Below, piece after piece: positions 47,305 through 60,200 of a DNA stretch of 64,000 nucleotides (position 1 is its first letter; every line of letters starts with the position of its first letter). Source of the DNA: Varroa destructor (Eukaryota; Arthropoda; Arachnida; Mesostigmata; Varroidae). The position numbers and the translations under genes are program-made. The DNA lies in NCBI RefSeq assembly GCF_002443255.2, contig NW_019211455.1, forward strand, positions 14,427,080-14,491,079, given 5' to 3'. The notes below the pieces were generated by a model, which was not told the origin of the DNA, did not search any database, and worked only from the letters and a program-made list of their open reading frames with translations.

Positions 47305-47531
47305 ATGTCCGTGCTGGCTTCGGACGAGTGGCTTTCAGCGAGGCCTAGACGAAGGCCGTATCCATACGAGGACGTGGATGAGGCCAGCGAAAGTGGCGAG
47401 TCGTTCATCCCTGACGAAGACCTCTGCAATATGAACCGGTACGCCACGCTTTCGGCGCTTGGAGACGGTACCTATGGGACTGTCCTACTCGGTCAAAGAC
47501 TTGATACGGGCGAGAAAGTCGCCATCAAACA
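47305..47531 (+). CDS. MAK/CILK1: Kinase alternative first coding exon 1a
   Basis: Encodes MNRY, then [11 protein letters not shown] and VAIK, the N-lobe start of the kinase, ending ACA before GTGAGT in phase 2. The conserved start is ATG 47431, as in human MAK. An in-frame ATG at 47305 with no intervening stop would add 42 residues, Arg/Pro-rich then strongly acidic ([12 protein letters not shown]). The frame is open further upstream without another ATG, so a spliced upstream exon is also possible. Confidence 0.85.
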
Positions 47532-50500
47532 GTGAGTGTGAACTAAAGACGACGAGGAGTTTCTTCTCTCTAAAACAGGCCAAAAACCTCCCTAAGCCGG
47601 TCCAATGCACCTCCGATTTCAGCAATAATCGACACTAAAACAAACAGATAGACAGCAGAAATAAAGATTACGTGCCACTTAACAACAGGATATCTAGCAC
47701 CGTAAATTACCATGGAACATCTTGAACACGAACACATTCACGAATGAGTTGCACAGCTTGAGATTATTGGCCAACAGGGTTTCCGGGGCCCCGTCTGCAG
47801 GAGTGACGCACACCTGTACAGCTTCTAAAACACGAACTGTCCTTTTCTATCACTAATTCTAAACGATCTGTAAAGTTCGGGTAGTTCTATAAACATTATC
47901 AGCAAAAGGATATCAGTCACTATGACGGTAGATAGTGGTGAGGTAGATTTGACGGCGGGGACATTCGCGAAGACGCCGGCTTCCTTGACGCCGACCTCAT
48001 TGACACCATCTCCCACGGCACGTTCTACGCCTATAACCCAAGCGGGCGATATGAAACGCTATCGCATCCTGCATCAGGTTGGCGACGGCACATTTGGTTC
48101 TGTGCATCTCGCGATCTCCGAGCAGACTGGTGACAAGGTTGCTATTAAAAAGTGAGTACCCGAAGATCTTCGGAAATAGGTCCCGTAAAGGCCTGATTTA
48201 ATGTCAATGTTGTACGAGACTGCGAACGTTTTCAGAAATCATGCCGAAGACAATTTTAAAAATCTGAGAATTAAAACTATCACCTAATAGAAATGCTCAT
48301 GCCCTTATTAACTGCTTCCCTTTGTTAGCCGCCTCTAATAATAGTTCTTATACGGCCCACGGTAAGATGAATCTAACGGACGGAATAGTTGAGTGCTGGA
48401 TTTCAAACTCGGCTTTATAGATTGACTTGCTAACGTTCATTAGTATATGTAGATTTCTGTCAATCAATAATTGGTTTTATTTGCCAGCTTTTTCCGGCCC
48501 ATTGACATAGCGTTTTCAGGAAAACAGCCTATTTTTCAGTTATGTGCAATAAAAATATGCCTTTTACTGTTTTACGACCCCCTTTCGTTTCTAGAGAAGC
48601 TGTACTCCTGCGGATATGCGCTAAACGTTATTTTTATCCAATCTTTTACACTGGTGCATTTCTGAACCGATTGAATTCTACCCACAGCTCTCTCACACAG
48701 GTCACAGCATGAGGGACACGGAGCTCTACGTAGAACTTGGTCACACTCTGACCAATGCTGTTAAAGTTTTGTTTTGCCTCAGACGAGATTAGGTACAACT
48801 GGATTAATTAGTAAATTATTCAGGGGAATCTTCCATGTATGCCAACACCAGCCCATGTTTTTAACACAAATGAAATATTTGTCTCCTAATACATTACACA
48901 TACAGAGTGAAAGCTTTTAAGAAAGAAACTGAACACTCCAATTCAATTTCCAGAATGAAGAAAAAGTACTATTCATGGGAGGAATGTATGAACCTTCGCG
49001 AAGTCAAGGTAAGTCATCGCTATGCTCTACACAGTCTTATAGCGGCTTGTATGTACGTTACTTGCAGACGTATCTACACCTTTTGTAATAACCGACATCA
49101 GTAAAGTTACGTTTGGCATTTAAATTGTTATATATATTAGTAGTTGCATAGATAGCACCTGAGTGAGCGAAACTTACACGGCATAGCAGAAGAACTACGA
49201 ACTTACAGTCGAAAAAAGTATTACTACAGATAGTTGTACATTGAAATGGTTTGTTGCTGTTGTTGTTGTCTTCGTCAGTTAAGAAAGCATTGCTTCGTGT
49301 GCTAGCCATGACCGTGAAGGAAAAGGTCGACCATCGTTAAATACGATGCCATCTTTTATAGTAGCGAGATGATAAGTCAGTGTTATTCCTTTCAAAGGCG
49401 CATACCTAACTGCATCTCTTATTGTGTCATCACACGATCGCTTGATTACAGTAATTCATCGTCAGATCCGTTCAGCGACATTTACGTTGTTGCTCTTGTT
49501 GTCTATGCTTGCGGATTACCGTCCGCCCTTACATACGAATTCGATTCCATTCTATCAGCCATTAACCAGTGTCGTTGATAACATCAGCTGTGTGCTAATA
49601 AATCGGGCACGTGAACGACCGGTGCGAGGCAATGTCTCACGACGAAGAAGTGAGGGCTTCGAGAAAATGCAACCTGTAGTCTTCGCTTATTACAAACAGC
49701 CTGCAAAAATGCCCCATAAGCAGCGGTTTCATGCTTCGATTACTTCACTAGTAGGCGAAATTTAATTTATGCCTATACCAAACTACATTTTGCACTACAA
49801 TATGTATGACTGTGGTTATTTTGTCTGTAACGTTGAGCCCTATGCCGCATTCAGAAAGGACAAGATTATCACTATTTACCGTTAGAATACATTACAGGAC
49901 TCGACTCCAAGATATCGATGCGTATTTAGCAGTAAGGCTATCTGAAGGAATACCGACTATATACGTTTTTATATATGATTAGTCTATATAGCGTTCAATA
50001 AAAGACAATCGTTGTCGCCATTGATACAAGCGGTCAAACCCGCGACTCTCATCTGTGCTTGTTGACGCTTGCGAGAGAGTGAATGACTTCATAACTAGCA
50101 TCGAAACGTTTACCGAAACCTTGTTATCAGTGAAAACCGTCTAAATGAAACATGAATATAATTTCATAACACTTACCTTCTTTAGTTTATTGACAAACAT
50201 TTGTAACTTTAAGAACAAGTTTGTAAAAAAAGTTAAAACTGTGGTGAATACGTTAAACCCTCATTGATGGTAGAGTCGAAATTGCTTAGCCAATTGAAAA
50301 TATTAAGGTTTGCATCGATTCTTCTTCTCAGCCGGAGTTTCTAAATTGTTCCTAATCGGAGACGCCAAACTTCGCATGAGCGAAGTTACATAACTTCCGC
50401 GCAGGACGTTCCCCGTATTGCCGTATTTGTGTTTAACAGCCAGGTTTGTTACATGCAGCCATCCATCTTGCGAAATCTCTGTCGGCTCCGCTGTCCAACA

Positions 50501-53500
50501 GCGCTACGAGTTCGTCGTACCAAGATTGTACCACTGTGGTATCACAGTAACCATCCTAATAACACAGCCGGATCAGTCGGATAGAACTGACACATAACAA
50601 CACCAGCCGTGTTCGGTAACTTCGCGCGCTATGTATTGACTGACTGTTGGAACAATTAAAACTTTTGAGACGGCAGCCCATTTTAATGGCGAATTGAACT
50701 AATACTGTTGCTAACAGTTATCGACTGAAGCTGGCCAAGTTCATTTCGAATAAATGAATCAGGGACGGGACTTGTCCTCGGGTGTTGATGGTGCTGACCC
50801 TGCTCATGAACCCGGGGTCTTGCCATTGTCAACTTCCGGCGATATGTACGTATGATAATGATAGCTACTAAAGGAATACGTAGTTAGAAGGAATATTGTC
50901 TTGTAGGCGCAGACTAGTGGGAAGTTCACTTATTGTGAAGTATATATACTGCGAGCGACATGTAGGAAGATTAGCCTTTGCGCACTACACTAGAAAACTA
51001 TCAGCATAAATCATAGACATCAAGTAAAGCTTCCGGTAGGCCGTATATAACTGTCGTTTACTACTGTCGTTTGTTATATATTATATGAAGGTAGTTAGGG
51101 CAAGTAAAGCGAAGAAGACATATTATGAACATCTAATAGTATTGTGTTAAATTACCACCTACTCTTTAATGACGCCTCGAATAGATTTAAGCTCTTTCTG
51201 ACAGAAGCTCGTTCCTAGTCACTGTTTCTGGATGAGCCCCGTTTCTGTTGACCATTTGGAATTATTGACACCCCGAATCGATCGACGGCCAGCATTTCCT
51301 CACTGCGAGTAGAGGCTCAGCTGGTTCAATCAATGGTAGAGGTTCAATCTTACCATTAAAATTTAAGATGCCGTAAATGATTGTACATTTCTAATGTAAT
51401 TAGCCTAATCATAGTAATATAATAAACTTTAAGAATGAATCATCAATATACAGATTATAGTGGCGTAAATCTTTGTTGCATGCGAAATCGAGATAAGGAG
51501 CTAACAGTTTCCAAATCACTATAATGCTAGACGGATATACGGTTTTATTTATTTATTTTTAGATCGCCCATAGAATCACTATAGTTCGTCAATATTTTTG
51601 AACGCTGAGATTTGACGATATTTTCAGTTATATCACCGAACGAGTACTTGGACCAGATAAAATATACGAAATCAGCGTTATGAGCACGCCGCACAACGTC
51701 GTCTGGATTCAATTGTCGCGTCGGAACCATTTGTATGCGTGGTTTACGTCCATTACTTAAGCCGTTAAGCGTTAGCCTAAACGGCTGATCCTTTCAGCCA
51801 TGAAACAAAGTGTATCTAGGCCGGCATTCGAACCTAAACCATCACGTGTCCAAAAGTTCCGCAGACAAACACTACTATGGGCACCAGTAGTTGGAGGTTT
51901 CGCTGAAACCTGTCGTCGATTTCATTATTTCCGCAAGGGGGTGCTGACGCTCCACGGACAAAATTTCGGGCAAAACCGATTCATACATATTTCAAGTTAT
52001 AAACGAAATACAGTAAATAAGCAATAATCTTATCCATCTCTTGATTCATGGATTCAGCCCTATCTGCCACCCAGTGCAACGATACAGATATTTTAATGGA
52101 CAGTGTGTTAATCTGAATAACAATTTGTTGTTGGTGTATCTACAAATCCACTTAGATAGGTTTTTCCGTACCGCAGAAGTTCCTGTAGTGAAGCACGTAG
52201 TTACGACGAAAACTTGTTTAGTCTGTAACCTGCGGATTCGCTAACTGTAAAGTTGAACCATGTCAATAATACCAGTTGATCCTAGTTATGACGTGAATGC
52301 ATACGCTGCTATTCTATAATAGATTACGAAACTGTGCTCCATAATCGGCTGTTGGCCGACACCTCCGCAGCCTATCGTGTGGCCATTAGATCGAATACAC
52401 TGTCATTTTATATCCTATTCTATTATAGACATATTACAACTTACGAACCTTACGATCAGGTAAACTTTGGTTTCCTGCGTTTTCCAGCTAGACTTCAGTT
52501 CTTTGGGGAAATATATATCGATTAATTCGTAATAACAGAGCTAGCACGTTGATGTTCATCTAAATATTTTCCAGTTTCTATAGTTGATTGATTTTCATAA
52601 GTAGGAGTAGCTGGAAGGAAGTAAAGGATTGATGCTTTTTGAGAGACATCAATCTTTCGTCAATCATCGATCAATGTTCCGTCAGACTTTACCTAATATT
52701 CTACATTGTTAATCAAAGTCACCCTATTGGTCACTTCCAGTCACTGCAAAAGTTAAGCCACACAAACCTGATTAAACTGAAGGAGGTCATTCGCGAGGAC
52801 AATACGTTGTACTTTGTGTTCGAGTACATGAAACAAAATCTCTACCAACTTATTAAAGACAGGTAGGCTTTTCAGCTCGCTTTAGACTGTATTACGCGCA
52901 TGCTTCTGAATGACGCTAGAGGCATCGTCGGCATACAAACAGTAAATAGAGAAAACCAAGTATAAGCTAAACATAACAACGACCCAATGTTTCTCTATAG
53001 GACTATATTCAACTAAATCACTAGGTCGATGAGGTTCATTATAAACTCTCAGTCTATATCTTTTTTTTTTTTTTTTTGGAGTCTTCAGCTTCGTTCGGAT
53101 TTACCGTTTGCTATGAGTGTAAATTTTCCGGGTTTTTCTAAAACTGACGGGACGACCTTGAAAATTCAAGGTTATCATTTCTCATCGTGCTCGAAGAATG
53201 ACAGCGGGTTTGTGAAACGTAGTCCAAGCCAACCTAGAAAGTAGACTTAGCTATGTCTATTGGTACGATGCTAAATTTCGAAGACGCTCATGGCCAGACG
53301 AAGATATAAAATAAAGAACAGCAAGCGCATTAAAACCCATTGCTTTGCAGAGAAAAGCCTTTTCCTGAGTCGGTGATACGAAATATCGTCCAGCAGATAT
53401 TCCAGGGTTTGGCGTTTATGCATAAACATGGATTTTTCCATCGGGACATCAAACCGGAGAACCTATTGTGCATGGGTCCCGATGTAATCAAGATAGCTGA

Positions 53501-54161
53501 CTTTGGACTCGCCCGAGAGATTCGGTCCCGACCGCCATATACTGATTATGTATCCACAAGGTAATTCATTCTGTGCAAAGTGGACATTGAAACTTTCTTT
53601 TATCGAAACACTTACTTCCAGTGGAGCACATTGTGCAGGACTGTTTGTAGTTATTATGATGACGTCTCAATAGTGATTTTGCATGTATCTGTTAATTACA
53701 AATAAAATATCACTACAGATAGTTTGATACTGAAAAAAGATAAATCCTTAAGTAGATTTTTGACTAATCAGTTTGTTATGTTACTATGATTATTGTTTAT
53801 AGTACTAGTAATCTGAGCAGTGGTATACACGGTATACGGCTGGTACTCACCGTTATATCAATAGCTCCATCGTATAATGCCATCATATATGGCAGCGAAT
53901 GTAGCCTATCGATTTTTAACTTCTTTTCCACTTTCATTGCTTTGAAACAATATCGAAAAATATCCTACAGTTGACCATTATTCCATTCGATGTTCCCTTC
54001 TGTATCGTAGTTGCATCATCAAAGGCTAGATACACTCAACAGGTCATAGGAAGACAAAGATACCACTTGTCCCTATTAAAACAATTCAACCATCTACAAT
54101 TTGGTAAGCTTAACAATCTTTAACAACAAAGCTGCCGGGCCAATTAGCATTTTGGTATTTC

Positions 54162-54243
<82 letters not shown>

Positions 54244-57200
54244 CTCTAACCAATCTGCGAGCTGCAGCAGCAAGTACGTGGACAACTCATGCCCGGACTG
54301 TCCCAACTGCAATTACTAGGTTTGCTATTGTTCAGTAATAACAAACTAAGCTACAAGTAAGCAATACACTAACTTTACTGCCGTTAAACGTTCCAGATGC
54401 AGACGTTTACAATCGATTGGTAATACACTCAGAAAAATACACTTCATCATACATATCCAACCACTATAACCAAAACTAACTATGCGTCACCAGCCTGAAG
54501 CACAAGAACTCTCCTATCTTTGATCCATCATATTATTTACTAGCTTTAGCATTTAAAAGTTTAAAGTTCTGCGATTTTGCGCCTCACTAACAGCCACCCC
54601 TGAGAGCCGAAAGGTCCAGCATGACGGCCGAGTTCGCTATCTGTTTTGAATTTGAGTGGCACAAACATATTGAGCTAATCGATGAAAGCTGACCTTGTAC
54701 AAATGCAACGCTATAACAGTCTGGCAGTCCCGGCGCGTGTTATATCGGTAAGAAGGGCTAACTGTCGGCTGAGGGGGTAGTAAACAGCCTTGCCTCGGGC
54801 ATATAGTTGTCTCGAGGCCGTGTTAGAGTCGCTGTTTGCCATGGTGACTCTGGTCAAGGCCAGAATGACGTAAAGCAAGCGAAGAGCAAAAAAGACGCAG
54901 CAGGAAGCGATACTTAGAGGATCATAACTTTGACAAATCAACAAAACCTAGTTCTATATAATATCGATACAAGCCTGTTTGAAAGCTCCCTATTAGAGGG
55001 ATGACATTGGACAATGCGCAATTGATATACGAGGGTCAGAGTCGTCACGTGGTGAATAGCAAAAGCCGCGTAATACTAAACATAATAATATTACTGAGAA
55101 GCGCATCTCATAAAGTTGTTAACGTCATTTAATGCATTGAAATGGAAGTTCTTTTTTGGTTTGATTCAATTGCTCCCGACATGGGGAAGTATTTAATATA
55201 GCCCTAACTTGATAAACTAGACTAGGACAGCAAAATACCATTAGCGTCCATTGTAGACCTATTTAGTAAAAGAGAAGCTAAATGAATGTCAATTTGCTTT
55301 CGGACTTCCGTTCTTTCGTCGCCCCATTGATGTAATTTAGCACGCTGAGGAGATTCTTAGACAATGTATGGCGGACAAAGTCCGACAAACTACTGGCATA
55401 TACATTATGGTAAGTAAGAGAAAGTAGTCCGAAATAATGTCCTTCGTTTTGGTAATTAGGAAGCGCAGGCAATTCACGCTGGGTAACCTCATATCTACAA
55501 TGTAATGCCTATCATTATAGTTCAGGATTCGATCTTAGTATTGGACAAGACTGATGTAATGATGTCAGTGACTTCATTGAATGGAAACGCATGTGTGACT
55601 GTAGTAGGAAATACAATGCCGACCGCATCTTTAGTTCGCTCTGATCGAAATTTGATTGTTGATGAATGATTATTGAACGTTTCCATATTAGGTGTTTGCT
55701 TCGAGAAAACACTGCCTGGAAGGAAATTTCTGGCAGTGTTCTAAATTTGATCTCGTAAAACTGGACATCATGTTTATATCTGTACGCATCAGGATTAACT
55801 AGCTGTACACGGAGCACTTTCGCTGAAGCGCATAATTAGCTGGGGGAATATTTGTTGTTTCAGATGGTATCGGGCCCCAGAAATTCTACTTCGTTCTACC
55901 AACTACTCATCGCCAATTGATATCTGGGCTGTGGGGTGCATTTTTTCAGAACTGTACACGCTACAGCCGCTCTTTCCTGGTCGTTCAGAAATTGACCAAA
56001 TCTTCAGGTTAGTTCGCTATTTTTGTGTTTAGCAATTGAATACATTGTACAACGAGTGCTTTCCTGCAGGTTTGGCGGTGACCCACATTTACAGTCAACT
56101 GCTTCTTTTTTAATCACGCAACACGCTTACATGCCCATCTGACTTGACTAATATTGAAATTTTATTACCTATTACTAGATATAAGGCGTTACCATTTTGC
56201 TGCTGTCGCTGTTATTGTGGACATCTCGATGACGTAGAAATAAAATACATTTTTTTGTTATATATGCTATTTTCCAGAATCTGCTCTGTACTGGGAACGC
56301 CCGATAAACGTGAATGGCCGGAAGGTTACACTTTGGCAGCCGGCATGAACTTCCGTTTTCCTCAATTTACCGAAATGAGTCTAGAAAGCCTCGTACCAAA
56401 CTGTAGCACGGAAGGTATTACTCTCTTGAGGGATATGCTCAGCTGGAATCCATCAAGACGTCCAACTGGTACTGCCGTAAGTGTCCTAGATACAGGTAAT
56501 TTTAATCTTGAGTGTAAGGGAGCATACTTGAGACCCTGTGACTGCCTGATGGCCTGCCAGCTTCGAGGGCTACTCTCTTCTAGAAACGTATTTGTCAGTA
56601 CCGTTCTTAACCTAGAAGTAAATTACTGGTTTAATAAAAAAAAAAGTGCTCACAGGCTCTTTTCGAACTTACCAGTTTATTTCGACGTAATGATTGAATT
56701 AATTTGGTGCCAAATTATCTCTACTGACCTGATCCTAAGTACATATGATTGACTCTTCTATAAAACATGCCTAATTAACAGCCTAATTAATTATGATATT
56801 CGTTCTTGTAATCAATATAATTAAGAGCAATCCCCGCTGTTCTATCCTAATAGTAACGCCATTTTATTCAAAAAGTAACTTCATTCTAGCTTGATTGCTT
56901 AGCACAGGTAACACCGTTCTTCGCGTCCAATATATTTGCAGAACTAACGTGCTGACGAAGCAAAATAGGGTAATGAATCACGTGTTCGCATGCCTAACAG
57001 GCGGGCATAGACGTCATCCAACTCAAGGGGAACGTAACTATGAGTTGTTGATTATTCTAACCTTATATGCAGTATCGATCAAGAAACACGTTTGCAGGCT
57101 CACCTCTCATTTGAGCTGGCTTGTAGGCTTCTAGCAAATGATTACCTACGCCCTACCATTTGCCATATTGAACAATGCAATTATCGTTTATAATAGGAAA

Positions 57201-60200
57201 ATCTGCAGCAAGCGTGCACATGGATCCTACAGTTATTTCAAAGTCTTTAGTATGACTGAGAGCGTCCTGAAAAATTTCTGGGGGCAGAATATCTACCATC
57301 CGTTAAGAGTCATCGATTTCCACATGCGGTTTGCTAAACTTGGTGAGAAAGTATCTTATGGAAGGAATGTCTCGATCCTCTTCAATACGCTGCCAAACCT
57401 TGAAAAAATAATGATACATCAAAGGTTTCAATCTTGAGTTCTCCTAAAAGAAATCCTACAAAACCTTACACTGAAATAACGTCGCGTTCAATTTTCGAGT
57501 TGTGATTCTTAAAAGCTATATTACACAAAATGCTCATTCCAATGTAAAGTCATATTTTCATGACCACTATTCCGACGACTGTCAAGGACATACGACTTAC
57601 CCTAGTAAGTATCGTCATCAACGAGAACCAGTGGATGAGGCACCCGTTAGGGTAGCGGACTGCAAACCGGAAGGTCTATTCGAAGCCGATGTGAAGTTCT
57701 TTTTTAATCGCTTGAGGTTTTAGGTTTGTGGAGTTGCGTTTGACTAGCCTGACTATGACTATTATATTTCCTAGTCGTATTGCATTCGAATTTCGTCCTC
57801 ACCGTGTCACTGGGAGCATTCTCCATTATGGAAATAGTGACGCTTGCAGGGTTCAGGCCTTCAAAACTATTTACCTAATTTCGCCTAAACCTAGCACGTA
57901 AACTATCTAAAAACGGTCCGCTTGTTTTACTGTCTTTTACAATTTTGACGACCGATGCTTCGAATACTGTCAAATAGCACGCGAGACCTGAGTCTAATGC
58001 TATGCTTTGCGAGAAGCGCAGTTCCCCATTCATATAAAGAGGCGAGATTGCTCGGTTTAAATAAACAGCCTGTCATTCAGATTACACATGCAATATCACG
58101 ATTACAGGCACTACGGTATCCGTATTTTCGAGAAGGGCCTCGAGTGGGGCCTATGTATTCGCTGAACCAGCAAATGAAACAACAGCAAAGATCGGCGATG
58201 GCTCGGTCCTACCAGGAGTTCGCCGATAGACGTTTGTTACAGGTACCTTCAATGGATATTCATAACAAATTTATTTGACACTAATAACTCAGCCATTTCT
58301 AGACATGACTTCGATAGTAATATGCACCGCGGCTAAATAACTGTCAAGCTTTTAGCAGAAACATAGAATTTATCCCCACCTTTTTTTTGACTTCCGACAG
58401 GATCTGGAGAACGGCAGTTTTGAGCTAAAACCTCAGTCGAAGACTTGGTTTAACATCAAATGGGATGTTGATTGCAGCGAGTCGAAGATCAATGAGATGA
58501 CCTCAGAAATACACAAACCTCCGGATGACGATTTCGACATCAATCGGTGAATCTCGTTGTTATTATACCTCAGCTTAACGTATATGACAGAGTTTGATGC
58601 AAAACCATTATTTTCGAAATTCAATCTATTCCTCGAAACAATATCTGTATATGTGTGGGTCTATGCCAAAACACGTTATCAGGGTGGGCTGGAACTTCTT
58701 TCAACAAAGCATTAATTGTGTTTGATGAACCTAACTCAGTCTGACATGTTGCCTTCCACTTTCTCTTGCGGAACAAATGCGACAATTTTTAAGCTAGCGA
58801 AAATAGCCGTTTCTTTACTACATTGTAACGATCTATAGATAGTATATGCGCAAGAAACAATTAACGTATGTTCTTCCGTACTGGTTGATATGTCCTGACC
58901 AGTAATTGAAGCTGGAGCTTTAAAAATATCGCATCGGATATCCGCTGATTTCGACAGTAAGCACGATCAATGGGTGTATCTCTGGGCTAACTGCATGCTA
59001 GATACCTCTTTGGTGTTTTCTGTAAATCAGCGCTTGCTTGTCAGGCTTGTACGTCTAGACTAATTGCGTTTGAGGCCTAAACTATCTTGTTCTGTCGTGC
59101 ACCCTTTTGCACCGCGAATTTCTCCTGAGTATTTGCCCTGCGTTCCTATCGTCTTCGTGTCCCACAGGAACAGCCAGAGTCAAAAGGCCTGGGCTTACCA
59201 GGGGCCAAGAGCCAACTCGAACATGGTCAAGCGGAAGAACAGTGGAAACCCCATGCGGATGGTACCTCCCGGTATGGAAGTCATACAGAGCACCGAGAGT
59301 CTCTTGCAGGATGCAGAGCTCATCTCCCTCATGAATAAATCCCTCGGTAAGGATCACCTCGAAGAAACTTCCTTGCCTTCTTTGTCCTGTAGACTGCTCC
59401 ACGTCTGTTAGTATTGGTAATGCTTTGCAACGATAGATATATAACAGTATATTACTCCAGCTGGAGAAGGGGATAAAAACATCAAGCTATTAAGCTTGGA
59501 AGTAATGCAAGATTGATGATAACAGGATCTAATCGTTTCGACATAAAGGGAGAGCATTATATTGTGAGAAGAAGTTTTTCAAACATTTGTCGTAAATAGA
59601 CACGTTTTATATATCAGCGCATAAAATCTATAGAAAAAAGCGAATTTGTATTTATTACATGTACAATAAATATATCACATATGGACACGCCTCGAAAAAG
59701 TTACACGAAGTATAATAAGCCACATTACACCAGCCAGGATGATGCATCTATAATCAGACTAAATATACGTTAGATCTTATTCGCACACATACTTGGTTCC
59801 CACGTTTAATAAAAGGAAGACAGGTTTAGATAATAGTACAATTTGGAAAAAGACGCCTTTTAAACTCATTTGTCCTTTTGGATGGACTACATCGAGAGAT
59901 AACAAAAATAACTTCATGCTGAGATAAAAGATAACATGTGCAGTTGGAAATCACGAGGAACACCATAAAATGTTCCGATCAGATGTGCTAATAGGCGATA
60001 CAACGAACGCTCAACATGTATAACTGTCTAAAGGGTGACCGAGTGTCAAAGACAAGTTGAAGTAACATGCAAAGTTAGTGGAAGAAGGGTAAGTTCTGAA
60101 TGGTGTGAGTTATGGGCTAGAAAAAATGGGATAAAAAAACACCCAGTATCGCTCGTAGAATCGGCCCTAATTAAATGGAGACGCTGGGCGCACCAATTCG

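Noticed and set aside
56477..56752. Continuation of the kinase exon 6 frame for 92 more codons
   Set aside because: It follows a perfect GTAAGT donor, and the kinase domain continues at 58108 with ALRYPYF; the extension is intronic.
59082..59402. Minus-strand frame of 106 codons
   Set aside because: Shadow of kinase exon 9 and its flanks.
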